Shown: positions 44,649-54,556, counted from the stretch's first letter. The stretch is DNA of 64,000 bases from Betaproteobacteria bacterium (GCA_016195915.1 JACPYS010000006.1:109085-173084); one strand, 5' to 3'. The notes: generated from the letters alone by a model not told the origin. Made by a program: numbers and translations.

Positions 44649-46327
44649 ACATCGACCCGATCCTGCTTTCGGTCTACGCGCGCAGCTTCAAGTCGATCAC
44701 CGACGAGATGAGCATCTCGATGCAGCAGACCACGCGCTCGCCGATCCTGTGCGAGGCGAAGGACTTCGTCACCGGCCTGTACGACGGCGCGGGCCGCATG
44801 CTCGAGCAGACCGAGAACCTGCCGATCCTCGCGTTCTCGCTCGCGCCGGTGTGCAAGCACATCCTCGGTTACTTCGGCGACGACATCCACCCGGGCGACG
44901 TGATCTTCCACAACGACGTGTTCAGCCTGGGCAACCAGAACAACGACGTCGCGGTGTTCAAGCCCGTGTTCTTCGAAGGCGCTCTGGTGGCCTGGACGGC
45001 CGTGAAGGGCCACCAGGCCGACATCGGCGGCGCGGTGGCCGGCGGCTACAACCCGAACGCCACCGAAGTCTGGCAGGAGGCGCTGCGCATCCCGCCGGTG
45101 AAGGTCTACGACAAGGGCAAACTGCGCAAGGACGTGTGGGACCTGATCTTCGCCAATATCCGCTTCGACATCGTGCAGCACGACATGAAGGCGGAGATCG
45201 GCGCGGCAACCATCGGCGAGCGCCGTTTCGTCGAACTGCTGAAGAAATACGGCCTGGAGAGCCTGGAGGCGCACAAGCTGGCGCTGTTCGACGCCACCCG
45301 CCGGATGATGGAAGCAGAGATCGCGAAGATCCCGAACGGCCGCTATTGCGGCGAGGGCTACGTCTATTACGACGGCAAGAACGAGGGCAGCAGGTACACC
45401 ATCCGGGTCGACATCGACGTTGCCGACAGGCACATCAAGTTCGACTACTCGAGGACAGACGCGCAGACCAACGGTTTCGTGAACGGCACCTATACCTCGA
45501 GCGCCTCGGCGACCATCCTCACGCTGCTGCAGATGGTCAACCCGGACATCCCGCACAACGAGGGCATGGTGCAACCGATCGAGATCGTGATCCCGCAAGG
45601 CACGCTGCTCAACGCCGCTTACCCGAAGGCGACCACCTTCGGCAACCACCTGTGCCCGCCGAACGCAGATGCAATCCAGCGTGCGCTCGCTGCGGTGATG
45701 CCCGAGCGCGTCACCGCGGGCTGGAACAACCTGCTGTGCTCGCTCACCACGGGCATCGACCCGCGCAACAACGAAAAATACGTGGACATCGGCTTCATGG
45801 GCCTCAAGGGCGGCTCGGGCGCGATGCGCGGCACCGACGGTTACGACCATATCGGCATGATCGACGCATCGGGCGGATTGCTCGACCAGGATTACGAAAT
45901 GTTCGAGCAGCAGACGCCGCACCGGCTGATCCGGCATGAATTGCTGGAGGACTCGGCCGGGCCGGGTGAGTGGCGCGGCGGGCTCGGCGTGGAGACGATC
46001 TTCGAGATCGGCGCGGACGACACGCAGCTGGTGACCTTCGGCGACGGCGATTTCGAGCCGGCGTTCGGCCTGTTCGGCGGCGCGGATGCGGGGCTCAACT
46101 TCATCCGCCTGAGGTATCCCGACGGGCGCGAGGTGACGCCGCGCAACAAGGACCTGATCACCGGCGTGCCGAAGGGAACCATCTACCACCAGGTCGCGAG
46201 CGGCGGCGGAGGATACGGCGACCCGAAACTGCGTGAACGCGGCAAACTCGCCGAGGAAGTGCGCGATGGCGTGGTGTCCCGACAGGCGGCGCGCGAACGC
46301 TATGGTTTCGATGTGAAGGACGGATGA
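44645..46327 (+). CDS. Hydantoinase/oxoprolinase B-type subunit (HyuB family)
   Basis: This 560-residue partner of HyuA has ITDEMSISMQQTTRSPILCE, then IFHNDVFSLGNQNNDVAVF, AWTAVKGHQADIGGAVAGG near residue 120, and TTFGNHLCPPNADAIQRAL near 335. The PGEWRGGLGVETIFE and GGGGYGDPKLRERG segments close the domain. It overlaps hyuA by 4 bases and is followed by the acyl-CoA dehydrogenase after one base, so the pair is tightly linked to acyl-CoA chemistry rather than to pyrimidine or hydantoin genes. Confidence 0.92.
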   Translation: MNIDPILLSVYARSFKSITDEMSISMQQTTRSPILCEAKDFVTGLYDGAGRMLEQTENLPILAFSLAPVCKHILGYFGDDIHPGDVIFHNDVFSLGNQNNDVAVFKPVFFEGALVAWTAVKGHQADIGGAVAGGYNPNATEVWQEALRIPPVKVYDKGKLRKDVWDLIFANIRFDIVQHDMKAEIGAATIGERRFVELLKKYGLESLEAHKLALFDATRRMMEAEIAKIPNGRYCGEGYVYYDGKNEGSRYTIRVDIDVADRHIKFDYSRTDAQTNGFVNGTYTSSASATILTLLQMVNPDIPHNEGMVQPIEIVIPQGTLLNAAYPKATTFGNHLCPPNADAIQRALAAVMPERVTAGWNNLLCSLTTGIDPRNNEKYVDIGFMGLKGGSGAMRGTDGYDHIGMIDASGGLLDQDYEMFEQQTPHRLIRHELLEDSAGPGEWRGGLGVETIFEIGADDTQLVTFGDGDFEPAFGLFGGADAGLNFIRLRYPDGREVTPRNKDLITGVPKGTIYHQVASGGGGYGDPKLRERGKLAEEVRDGVVSRQAARERYGFDVKDG

Positions 46328-46328
46328 C

Positions 46329-47462
46329 ATGAGCGCCGGCTTCACCCCCGAAGAACTGCAGATCCGCGACGCGTTCGCGCGTTTCTCGGACCAGGAAATC
46401 GCGCCGCGCGCGGCGGCCCTCGACGAGGCGCATGCGTTTCCGCGCGAGTTGTTCGCGCGCCTGGGCGAACTGGGATTTTTCGGCATGCGTTATCCGGAAT
46501 CCGACGGGGGAAGCGGCGCATCGCTCGCGGGTTTTTGCCTCGCGCTGGAGGAAATCGCGCGCGGCTCGATGTCGCTCGCCGGATGCGCCGCGATGCAGTC
46601 GCTGATGGGCACCAAGTTTCTGCACATGCTCGGCAACCCCGACATCCTCGAGCGGCTGTTCAAACCGGCGCTGCGCGGCGACAAGGTCGGCGCCATCTGC
46701 ATGACCGAGCCCAATGCCGGCTCCGACCTCGATTCCATCGCCACCACCGCAAGGAAAGTCGAGAGCGGCTACGCGCTGAACGGTCAGAAGATGTGGGTGA
46801 CTTCAGCCCCCGTGGCGGACTTCTTCACCGTATTCGCCAAGGCGGGCGAGGAGCGCAAGCTCAGCATCTTTCTGGTCGAGCGCGACTCGAAGGGCCTCGC
46901 GGTCGGGCGCTCGATCGAGAAGATGGGCGTCTGGGCCCTGCCCACTTCCGAGCTGGCATTCAACGACTGCTTCGTGCCCGACACCCATCGCCTGTCGAAA
47001 ACGGAAGGCGATGGCGAAGGACACCTGAGGAAGCTGCTCGCGGAAATCCGCATCGTTACCGGGGCCATGGCCCTTGGCACCGCGCGCGCGGCGCTCGCCG
47101 CGGCCGTGGCCTACAGCGCGGAGCGAAAACAGTTCGGCAAGCCGATCAACCGCTTTCAGGCGATCCAGATGAAGCTCGCTGAGATGGCCACCGATCTGGA
47201 GGCGGCCACGCATCTCGTGTACCACGCCGCGAGTCTGAAGGACGAGGGCGCGCCGCACCACAAGCAGGCGGCGATGGCTAAACTGTTCGCCAGCGAAGCG
47301 GCGGCGCACATCTGCGACCAGGCTGCGCGTGTGTATGCCTCGTACGGCTATGCGATGGAGTACCCGGTGCAGCGCTACCTGCGCGACATCCGCTTCACGC
47401 TGATCGGCGGCGGCACCAGCGAGATCCTGAAACTCATCATCGCCAAGGAGGTTTGCTCATGA
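46329..47462 (+). CDS. Acyl-CoA dehydrogenase-family protein lacking the usual Glu base
   Basis: This 377-residue flavoprotein has the standard fold: FGMRYPESDGGSGASL, CMTEPNAGSDLDSIATTA near residue 120, NGQKMWVTSA, and AERKQFGKPINRFQAIQ near 265. The position of the medium-chain enzyme's catalytic Glu (YEGT) is LIGGGTSEI here, so it is Gly. The alternative base of isovaleryl/long-chain enzymes also appears non-acidic (ALGTARAALAAAVAY). It may use another residue or catalyse a non-dehydrogenating reaction, as described for desulfinase-type relatives. It lies between hyuB and a B12 mutase. Confidence 0.9.
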   Translation: MSAGFTPEELQIRDAFARFSDQEIAPRAAALDEAHAFPRELFARLGELGFFGMRYPESDGGSGASLAGFCLALEEIARGSMSLAGCAAMQSLMGTKFLHMLGNPDILERLFKPALRGDKVGAICMTEPNAGSDLDSIATTARKVESGYALNGQKMWVTSAPVADFFTVFAKAGEERKLSIFLVERDSKGLAVGRSIEKMGVWALPTSELAFNDCFVPDTHRLSKTEGDGEGHLRKLLAEIRIVTGAMALGTARAALAAAVAYSAERKQFGKPINRFQAIQMKLAEMATDLEAATHLVYHAASLKDEGAPHHKQAAMAKLFASEAAAHICDQAARVYASYGYAMEYPVQRYLRDIRFTLIGGGTSEILKLIIAKEVCS

Positions 47463-47466
47463 AGGC

Positions 47467-47871
47467 GTGCTCGTGAACCAGCGCACGCGCCCGATTCGCG
47501 TGGTGCTGGCCAAGCCGGGGCTCGACGGGCACGACCAGGGCGCCAAGGTCGTGGCGCGGGCACTGATGGACGGCGGCTGCGAGGTGATCTACACCGGGCT
47601 GCGCCAGACCGCGCAATCGGTCGCGCGCATCGCGCTCGACGAGGATGCCGACGTGATTGCGCTCTCCAGCATGGCCGGTTCGCACCTGCCGTTTTGCAGA
47701 AAACTGCGCACGCTGCTCGTCGAGGCCGGTCTCACCGACAAGCTGTGGGTGATCGGCGGCAACCTGCCGGCGCAGGACCATGCCGAGCTGCGCGCGCTCG
47801 GATTCAAGGGAATTTTCCCGTCGAGCTCGCGGCTCGGCGACATCGTCGATTTCATCAGGAGCCACGCATGA
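47467..47871 (+). CDS. B12-binding small subunit of a second acyl-CoA mutase
   Basis: This 134-residue cobalamin domain has [16 protein letters not shown] with the DxHxxG ligand motif near residue 22, then ALSSMAGSHLPF and WVIGGNLPAQDHAELRALG. The start is one of two in-frame GTGs (47467 or 47473). The best ribosome site (AAGGAGG, 47445-47451) fits instead an ATG at 47459 that opens only a five-codon frame ending at a TGA overlapping the second GTG. It overlaps the large subunit gene by 4 bases. Confidence 0.9.
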   Translation: MLVNQRTRPIRVVLAKPGLDGHDQGAKVVARALMDGGCEVIYTGLRQTAQSVARIALDEDADVIALSSMAGSHLPFCRKLRTLLVEAGLTDKLWVIGGNLPAQDHAELRALGFKGIFPSSSRLGDIVDFIRSHA

Positions 47872-49475
47872 ACGATCGTGCCAAGTTCGGCAGCGAGCGC
47901 ACGGTGGTCAACGAGTCCGGAATCGAGATCCGGCCGCTGTACACCGCACGCGACCTCGAAGAGAGCGGCGGAGCGCAAGCGATCGGCCAGCCCGGCGAGT
48001 TTCCGTTCACGCGCGGCATCCACTCGCTGATGTATCGCAAGCAGCCGTGGACGATGCGCCAGTACACGGGCTTCGGCAGCCCGAGCGACACCAACGAGCG
48101 CTTCAAGTACTTGATCGCCAACGGCCAGACCGGCCTCAACGTCGCGTTCGACCTGCCGACGCAGTGCGGGCTGGACAGCGATGACGCGCTCGCCGAGGGC
48201 GAGGTGGGCCGGGTCGGCATGTCGGTGGACAGCCTGCGTGACATGGAGGTCGCCTTCGAGGGCATCGATCTGGAGCGCATCACCGTGTCCCTCACCGTGA
48301 ACGGCGCGGCGGCGATCCTGATCGCGATGTATCTCGCGATGGCGGAGAAGCGCGGCTACGACCTCAAGCTGCTGCGTGGCACGGCGCAGAACGACATCCT
48401 CAAGGAGTTCATCGGGCGCGGCACCTGGGTGTACCCGGTGGAGCCCTCGGTGAAGCTGGTGGGCGACACCATCGAATACTGTGCGGCGCTGGCGCCCAAG
48501 TACAGCCCGGTTTCAGTGTGCGGATACCACATCCGCGAATCGGGCGCGAACCCGGTGCAGGAGATGGCCTACGCGTTTTGCATCGCAAAAGCCTATGCCG
48601 ATGAAGTGAAAAGACGCGGGCTCGAGGTCGACGAGTTTGCCGGGCGGCTGTCGTTCAATTTCAACGTGTTCGGCAACATCTTCGAGCAGGTGGCGAAGTT
48701 CCGTGCCGCGCGCAGCCTGTGGGCGCGCATCATGAAGGAGGAATACGGGGCGAAGAAACCCGGCTCGATGTGGCTGCGCATGATCGCGGGCGGCGGCGGC
48801 TTGACCTTCGAGCAGCCCGAAGTGAACATTGTGCGCGGCGCCTACTACGCGCTGATCGCGGCGCTCTCCGGGGCGCAGACCATGGCGCTTTGCTGCTACG
48901 ACGAGGCCTATACGATTCCGTCCGAGCACGCGCAGCGGTTGTCGCTGCGCACCATGCAGCTGCTGATCGAGGAGATGGGACTCACCGACACGGCGGACCC
49001 GCTCGGCGGCTCCTGGTACGTGGAGACGCTCACCAACCAGATGCGCAAGGCGATGGAGGAAGCGATGGCCGACGTCGATGCGCGCGGCGGCATCGTCAAG
49101 CTGGTGGCTGAGGGCGCAATCCAGGCCGAAGTATCGGCACAGGCCTACTCGATGGCGAAGAGAATCGAGAGCGGTGAATTCCGCAAGCTCGGCGTCAACT
49201 GCTATCGCGTCGAGGAGGAGGAAAAGCACATCGAGTTCCATCCCTACCGCGAGGAAGAAGTGCGCGCCCAGATTGCCGGCCTCTGCGAGGTGCGGCGCAC
49301 GCGCGACGCAGCCGCCGTCGCGGCGGGCCTGGAGCGCGTCGAGCACGAAGCGCGTGCGAACCTGAACGTAATGCCCGCGATCATGCAGGCGGTGAAGTCC
49401 TACGCGACGGTCGGCGAGATCACCACACGGCTCATCGGCGTGTACGGCCGTTACCGCGAACCGATAAGGTTCTAG
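47868..49475 (+). CDS. Acyl-CoA mutase large subunit (second copy)
   Basis: This 535-residue mutase subunit has MRQYTGFGSPSDTNERF near residue 65, VAFDLPTQCGLDSDDAL, ILKEFIGRGTWVYPVEPSV near 185 and VCGYHIRESGANP. The Tyr, Arg and His that correspond to Tyr89, Arg207 and His244 of methylmalonyl-CoA mutase are kept, so a substrate with a free carboxylate is expected. It is high-GC like its neighbours and clearly diverged from the 29.7 kb homologue. No meaB lies beside it. Confidence 0.92.
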   Translation: MNDRAKFGSERTVVNESGIEIRPLYTARDLEESGGAQAIGQPGEFPFTRGIHSLMYRKQPWTMRQYTGFGSPSDTNERFKYLIANGQTGLNVAFDLPTQCGLDSDDALAEGEVGRVGMSVDSLRDMEVAFEGIDLERITVSLTVNGAAAILIAMYLAMAEKRGYDLKLLRGTAQNDILKEFIGRGTWVYPVEPSVKLVGDTIEYCAALAPKYSPVSVCGYHIRESGANPVQEMAYAFCIAKAYADEVKRRGLEVDEFAGRLSFNFNVFGNIFEQVAKFRAARSLWARIMKEEYGAKKPGSMWLRMIAGGGGLTFEQPEVNIVRGAYYALIAALSGAQTMALCCYDEAYTIPSEHAQRLSLRTMQLLIEEMGLTDTADPLGGSWYVETLTNQMRKAMEEAMADVDARGGIVKLVAEGAIQAEVSAQAYSMAKRIESGEFRKLGVNCYRVEEEEKHIEFHPYREEEVRAQIAGLCEVRRTRDAAAVAAGLERVEHEARANLNVMPAIMQAVKSYATVGEITTRLIGVYGRYREPIRF

Positions 49476-49483
49476 GGGGAACG

Positions 49484-50344
49484 ATGAGCGAAATCCGGCA
49501 ATACGCAGCCCCCGCGTCCCTGGACGAGGCGGCCGAACTGCTGCGCTAGGGCAATGCGACGCTGCTCGCGGGCGGCACCGATCTGATGCCCCAGTCGAAG
49601 GCAGGGCGTGTCGCGTTCGAGCCGCTGCTCCTCGGCCTGCGGCGCATTCCGGAGTTGCACGGCGTCGCACGCGATGGCGACAGCTTGCGAATCGGCGCGC
49701 TGGTGACGATGACGGAGTTGATGGAGAGCGCGCTGGTGCGGGCGCACTGCCCAATCCTGGTGGAAGCCGCAGACCAATTCGCGAGCGACCAGGTGCGCAA
49801 CGTGGCGACCATCGGCGGGAACGTGTGCAACGCGTCGCCGGCGGGCGATACCCTGGTGCCGTTGCTCGCGCTCGACGCCGAGGTCGAACTCGTTGCCAAA
49901 CCCAACGGCTTGCTCACCGGGCGCCGCGTGCCGATCGGGGAATTCTTCAAGGGACCCGGCAAGACCCTGCGCGCGCGGCACGAAATCGTCGCCGCGCTGC
50001 GCGTGCCGATCGGAGTCCCGGGACGTTTCATGCGTTTCTTCAAGCTCGGCTCGCGGCCGGCGCTCGATATTTCGGCGATTTCGATCGGCGTTTGCGCGCG
50101 GCGCGACGCGGGCGTGCTGAGTGAAGTCCGGGTCGCATTCGGCGCAGTCGCGCCGGTGCCCTTGCGCGGTCGCGCCACGGAGGCCGCGCTCGAAGGCCGG
50201 CAGCTTACCGAGGCGGTGATCGAGACCGCCGCAGCCGCGGCGCGCGACGAAGTGCACCCGATCGACGACTTTCGCGCATCAGCCTGGTACCGTCGCGAGA
50301 TGGTCCACAACATGCTTAAAAAGGTGCTTGCCGATGCCACTTGA
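49484..50344 (+). pseudogene. Molybdenum hydroxylase FAD subunit (CoxM-like) interrupted by in-frame TAG
   Basis: Reading from the ATG at 49484 (ribosome site aggggga) gives MSEIRQYAAPASLDEAAELL then R and a TAG stop at 49547-49549 (codon 22). The same frame then continues intact for 264 codons to 50344: NATLLAGGTDLMPQ (FAD site), TIGGNVCNASPAGDTLVPLL, RFMRFFKLGSRPALDIS. The usual residue at the stop is not known; GAG to TAG is a one-base change. A restart at the ATG at 49586 would lack the AGGTD loop. It is a nonsense allele, a suppressed stop or an assembly error. Confidence 0.85.
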
Positions 50345-50804
50345 CCAGGAAATCGAATTCACGCTGAACGGCGGGCCGCGTCGCGTCGCGGTGAACCCGG
50401 AGATGAGCGCGCTCACGATGCTGCGCGAGACGCTAGGTTTGACCGGGACAAAGTACGGCTGCGGTGAAGGCGAATGCGGTGCGTGCACGGTGCTGCTCGA
50501 TGGCCGACCGGTCAACGCCTGCCTGCTGTTCGCGGTGGATTGCGATGGCCGCGAACTCGTGACCATCGAGGGGCTGGCCTCCGATCCGGTCGCCGGGCGC
50601 GTCCAGCAGGCGTTCGTCGAGTACGGCGCAGTCCAGTGCGGGTTCTGCACGCCCGGTTTCGTCATGCAGGCCAAGACCCTGGTCGAGCGCCATTTGGGCG
50701 CCGACCGGAACGCAATCGCGCGCGGTATCGAGGGAAATCTGTGCCGCTGCACGGGATATCGCAAGATCATCGACGCCATCGCGTCGGTGGCAAGCGCCAA
50801 GTGA
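50334..50804 (+). CDS. Molybdenum hydroxylase [2Fe-2S] subunit (CoxS/HcrC-like)
   Basis: This 156-residue iron-sulfur subunit has a plant-type [2Fe-2S] centre (KYGCGEGECGACTVLLDG with a fourth Cys in VNAC, residues 42-65) and a C-terminal second centre (QCGFCTPGFVMQ and GNLCRCTGYRKI). It moves electrons from the molybdenum subunit to FAD. It overlaps the broken FAD-subunit gene by 11 bases and precedes the molybdenum subunit. The start was set at ATG, giving MPLDQEIEFTLNG. Confidence 0.94.
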   Translation: MPLDQEIEFTLNGGPRRVAVNPEMSALTMLRETLGLTGTKYGCGEGECGACTVLLDGRPVNACLLFAVDCDGRELVTIEGLASDPVAGRVQQAFVEYGAVQCGFCTPGFVMQAKTLVERHLGADRNAIARGIEGNLCRCTGYRKIIDAIASVASAK

Positions 50805-50830
50805 GCGCCAAATGAGGAGCGGAGCCAACC

Positions 50831-53215
50831 ATGGGTAAGGCAGAGACCGAATCGCTGATCGGCAAGCGCATTCCGAAGATGGACGCGCCGGACAAGGCGT
50901 CCGGCAAGACGCGTTATATCGATGACGTCAACGTTCCGGGACAACTGATCGGCCGCATCCTGCGCTCGAGCCGCGTCCACGCGCGCATCAAGTCGATCGA
51001 CACCGCGGCGGCACGCGCACTCCCGGGCGTTCACGCCGTCCTCACCGCCGCGGACGTTCCGGACCAGCGTGCGATCGGCGTATCCAAGGACAACCTGCCG
51101 TTCAAGGGCGATGTGGTGCGCTCCCTGCGCGACGAGATCGCCGCGGTCGCCGCGGAAACCGAGGAGGTCGCGGCGGCGGCATTGAAGCTGATCCGCGTAG
51201 AGTACGAAGACCTGCCTTTGCTCACCGATCCGCTCGAGGCGCTCAAGCCGGGCGCGACGCTGATCCATCCGGAGCGCGAGCCCGTGGCGCTCAAACACCC
51301 GGAGGCACTGCGGCCGTGGTACGACCCCGATAATTGCCAGACCGGCAACATCGCGATGAGTTTCGACTACACGCAGGGCGATGTCGCGCGCGGCGAGGCG
51401 GAGTCGGACGCCGTGGTGGAAGACAGCTTCCGGCTGCACTACGTGACGCACTGCTGCATGGGCGTATCCGGCGTGATCGCCGATTTCCAGTCGAACGGCA
51501 ACCTGCTGCTGTATTCCAATACGCAGGTCCCCTTCCTGCACCGGCGCGAGTTCGCCGAAGTGCTCGGCATCGACCCGGGGCGCATCCGCATCATCCAGCC
51601 GCCGATCGGCGGCGGTTTCGGCTCCAAGCTCGACATCTATCCGTTCGAGCCGATCGCGGTGTTTCTCGCTCGCGCCGCCCGGCGTCCCGTGAAACTCATC
51701 TTTACGCGCGAGGAGGAATTCATCGCCTCGCCGACGCGCCAGCCGGTGCTGATCCGCCTGCGTTCCGGGGTGAAGAAGGACGGCACGCTGACGTTCCGCT
51801 CGGTGACCACGCTGCACGACAACGGCGCCTACACCTCCTGGGGTGCGACCACGCCGTTCGTGATGATGCAGACGTTCTCCTCGCTCTACCGCGTGCCGCA
51901 CTGCGATTACCACACGGTGGCGGTGTACACCAACAACCCGTACGCGGGCTCGTTCCGCGGCTACGGCAACCTGCAGGCGACCTTCGCCGTCGAGCAGCAC
52001 ATGGACCGGCTGGCAGAGGCCATCGGCATGGCTCCGCTCGCGCTGCGGCTCGCGAACGCCCAGAATCCCGGCGAGGTGACGCCGCAGGGCATGCACTTCA
52101 AGACCTGCGGCCTGAAGGAATGCCTGAGCACGGTGGCAGAGCGCTCGGGGTTCGAGGCGAAGTTCCGCGCCAACCGCGACAATCAACGCATGCCGGGAAC
52201 GCTGAAACGCGGCATCGGCATGGCTTCCATGCTGCACGTCGGCGGCGGAGCGAAGATCTATCCGTCGGACGGCTGCGGCACCATCCTCAAGCTCGACGAC
52301 TTCGCCCATGTAACGCTCATCACCGGCGCATCCGAGATCGGGCAGGGCTCGGAGACGGTGTTGTCGCAGTTGGTATGCGAGGAACTGGGGCTGCCCATGT
52401 CATCGATCACGGTGGTGAACAACGACACTGACATCACGCCCTGGGACGTGGGCGTGCATGCGAGCCGCACCACGTTCATTGCCGGCAACTCGGCCATCGG
52501 CGCGGCGAAGAAGGCCAGGGAAAAGATCTTCGCTGCCGCAGCGAAAAAATTCGACCTGCCGGCGGAGGCGTTCGCGCTGCGTGGCGGGTTGCTAGTGCGC
52601 GCCGACACTGGCGAAACGCTGATCGATCTCGCGAAATTCCTGCGCTCGATGCATTTCTCCGAGAAAGCGGAACTGGTGATGACCAGCTTCTACTACGAGC
52701 CGCCGTCGCATCACCAGGACAAGGAATTCAAGGGCGACGTTTCCGCCGCCTATGCCTGGGCCACACAGGCCTGCGAAATCGAGCTCGACACGACGAGCGG
52801 GATGGTGAAACTGCTCAAGGTCACCGGCGCGCACGACGTGGGGCGGGTGCTCAACCGGCTCGGCATCGAGGGCCAGATCGAAGGCGGCATCGTGATGGGC
52901 CAGGGCTATGCGCTGACCGAGGACCTGATGGTGAAGGACGGACGCATCCGCAATCCGGGATTCCGCGACTACAAGCTGGTCACCGCGCCGGAGATCCCGG
53001 AGATGGACATCAGCTTCATCGAAACCATGGACGGCGAAGGCCCGCAGGGCGCGAAAGGCGTGGGTGAAGCACCGGCGATCTGCATGGCGGCGGCGGTTGC
53101 AAATGCGATCGCGAATGCCACCGGCGTGCGCATCACGGAGCTGCCGTTCACGCCGGAGAACGTCTACCGTGCGCTTGCCGCAGCTCGAGCGCAGGCCGGA
53201 CAGCGCGCCGCATGA
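50831..53215 (+). CDS. Molybdenum hydroxylase large (Mo-binding) subunit, xanthine dehydrogenase family
   Basis: This 794-residue subunit has [20 protein letters not shown] at the N-terminus, the cofactor-binding [19 protein letters not shown] near residue 260, [20 protein letters not shown] near 375 and the C-terminal active-site Glu region [17 protein letters not shown] near 745. It hydroxylates an aromatic or heterocyclic carbon with water. The [16 protein letters not shown] stretch resembles 4-hydroxybenzoyl-CoA reductase alpha subunits, but the FAD subunit lacks that enzyme's extra [4Fe-4S] insertion. Substrate undecided. It overlaps the CoA-transferase gene by 4 bases. Confidence 0.92.
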   Translation: MGKAETESLIGKRIPKMDAPDKASGKTRYIDDVNVPGQLIGRILRSSRVHARIKSIDTAAARALPGVHAVLTAADVPDQRAIGVSKDNLPFKGDVVRSLRDEIAAVAAETEEVAAAALKLIRVEYEDLPLLTDPLEALKPGATLIHPEREPVALKHPEALRPWYDPDNCQTGNIAMSFDYTQGDVARGEAESDAVVEDSFRLHYVTHCCMGVSGVIADFQSNGNLLLYSNTQVPFLHRREFAEVLGIDPGRIRIIQPPIGGGFGSKLDIYPFEPIAVFLARAARRPVKLIFTREEEFIASPTRQPVLIRLRSGVKKDGTLTFRSVTTLHDNGAYTSWGATTPFVMMQTFSSLYRVPHCDYHTVAVYTNNPYAGSFRGYGNLQATFAVEQHMDRLAEAIGMAPLALRLANAQNPGEVTPQGMHFKTCGLKECLSTVAERSGFEAKFRANRDNQRMPGTLKRGIGMASMLHVGGGAKIYPSDGCGTILKLDDFAHVTLITGASEIGQGSETVLSQLVCEELGLPMSSITVVNNDTDITPWDVGVHASRTTFIAGNSAIGAAKKAREKIFAAAAKKFDLPAEAFALRGGLLVRADTGETLIDLAKFLRSMHFSEKAELVMTSFYYEPPSHHQDKEFKGDVSAAYAWATQACEIELDTTSGMVKLLKVTGAHDVGRVLNRLGIEGQIEGGIVMGQGYALTEDLMVKDGRIRNPGFRDYKLVTAPEIPEMDISFIETMDGEGPQGAKGVGEAPAICMAAAVANAIANATGVRITELPFTPENVYRALAAARAQAGQRAA

Positions 53216-54402
53216 AGCAGCGCACCATCGTATCGATGGAGCAGGCGCTCTCGCTGCCGTACGCGACGCTGCGCTTCGCGCAACTGGGCTGGCGTGTGAT
53301 CCGGATCGAAGCCACCCCTTCGGGCAGCGGCCTGCCGGGCGATCCGAACCGATATATCGGATCGCGTGTCGCCGACGACGACCGCCGCAGCTATTTTCTG
53401 GCGCCCAATGTCGGCAAGGAAGCGATCGCATTGAACCTGAAGGATGCGCGCGGACAGGAGGTGCTCAAGCGAGTGCTTCGCTCGCTCGACGCGGATGTGT
53501 TCTGCTGCAATACCGTTCCATCGCGCTACCAGATGCTCGGCATCGACTACGCGACGCTCCGCACGGTCAAGCCCGACCTGATCTGGGCCGGGATCTCGGC
53601 GATGGGGCCGCAGGTCCCGAACGCACCCGGCTATGACCACGTGATCCAGGCGATGGCCGGGTACATGGAGGTGACCGGCGATCCGAAGGGGCCGCCGACG
53701 CTGACCGGCATTCCGGTCATCGACCTCAAGGCCGGCGACGAGGTGTACGCAAACGTGATGCTGGCGCTGCTCGAAAGGAACGAGACCGGGCGCGGCAAGG
53801 AGATCCACGTCTCGATGCTGCAGGCCGCGGCATCGTGGCTGATCACGGTGCTGCCGCTCGTCGACTTCGGCTGCGAGCCCAACGAGATCACGCGTGCGGG
53901 CAACGAGCACCGCAAGTTCATCCCGACCAACGTCTACCCGGCGAAGGACGGATTCGTCTACCTTGCGATCGGCAGCGACGTGCAGTGGAAGCGGCTCACC
54001 GCGATCCCGAAATTCGCGCGCGTGGCGAACGAGGTGCGCCAGACCAACGAGGGGCGCCACAAGGAGCGCGAGGCGATCCACCGGGACATGGCCGCCGTCA
54101 CCATCGGCCATGGGCTCGACGAGTTACTCGCCGATCTGCGCGCAGCGACCATCCCGGCGACGCGCATCTTCGACATCCGCCAGGTACGCGAGCTGCCTCA
54201 GTTGCGCGAAAAGCTGACGCGTACCGCGATGCCGGATGAGCGCGTGGTGCACCTGCCGCCGATGGCGGTGGACATCGACGGCGCGCGCACCGAGCTCGCG
54301 TTCCCGCACAAGTACGGAGCCGATACGCGCAGTGTGCTTGCGGAGGTCGGGTATTCGAGGGCGGAGATCGATACGTTTGCGGGGGCCGGGGTGATTGCGT
54401 GA
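53212..54402 (+). CDS. Family III CoA-transferase (CaiB/BaiF type)
   Basis: This 396-residue protein has [20 protein letters not shown] near residue 65, [20 protein letters not shown] near 130, and the catalytic Asp in [20 protein letters not shown] near 170. Family III CoA-transferases move CoA from a donor such as succinyl-CoA to an acid. As the last gene of the operon it is the likely activating enzyme of the pathway. The final residues, GAGVIA, coincidentally resemble the end of the hydrolase-cyclase protein at 56.7 kb. Confidence 0.92.
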   Translation: MKQRTIVSMEQALSLPYATLRFAQLGWRVIRIEATPSGSGLPGDPNRYIGSRVADDDRRSYFLAPNVGKEAIALNLKDARGQEVLKRVLRSLDADVFCCNTVPSRYQMLGIDYATLRTVKPDLIWAGISAMGPQVPNAPGYDHVIQAMAGYMEVTGDPKGPPTLTGIPVIDLKAGDEVYANVMLALLERNETGRGKEIHVSMLQAAASWLITVLPLVDFGCEPNEITRAGNEHRKFIPTNVYPAKDGFVYLAIGSDVQWKRLTAIPKFARVANEVRQTNEGRHKEREAIHRDMAAVTIGHGLDELLADLRAATIPATRIFDIRQVRELPQLREKLTRTAMPDERVVHLPPMAVDIDGARTELAFPHKYGADTRSVLAEVGYSRAEIDTFAGAGVIA

Positions 54403-54556
54403 AGCGGCGGATCTGCGAGCCAATGTGTCCAGCTCGCGACCGGGTCAGGACCGCCGGGGTCTTTCGAAGAACCGCATTTCATGAGAGAGTAGCTTTCAGC
54501 GGCGGTATCGCTTCCTTTGCCATACGACAACCGTCGCTCCAATGGAGGATCGATCG

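Noticed and set aside
49547..49549. TAG in the FAD-subunit gene as a pyrrolysine codon
   Set aside because: No pyrrolysine genes or methylamine methyltransferase context; the enzyme family has no known pyrrolysine; mutation or error is simpler.
50831..53215. Carbon-monoxide dehydrogenase (CoxL form I)
   Set aside because: I could not find the form I active-site Cys loop (AYRCSFR); the corresponding stretch is GSFRGYG, as in general molybdenum hydroxylases.
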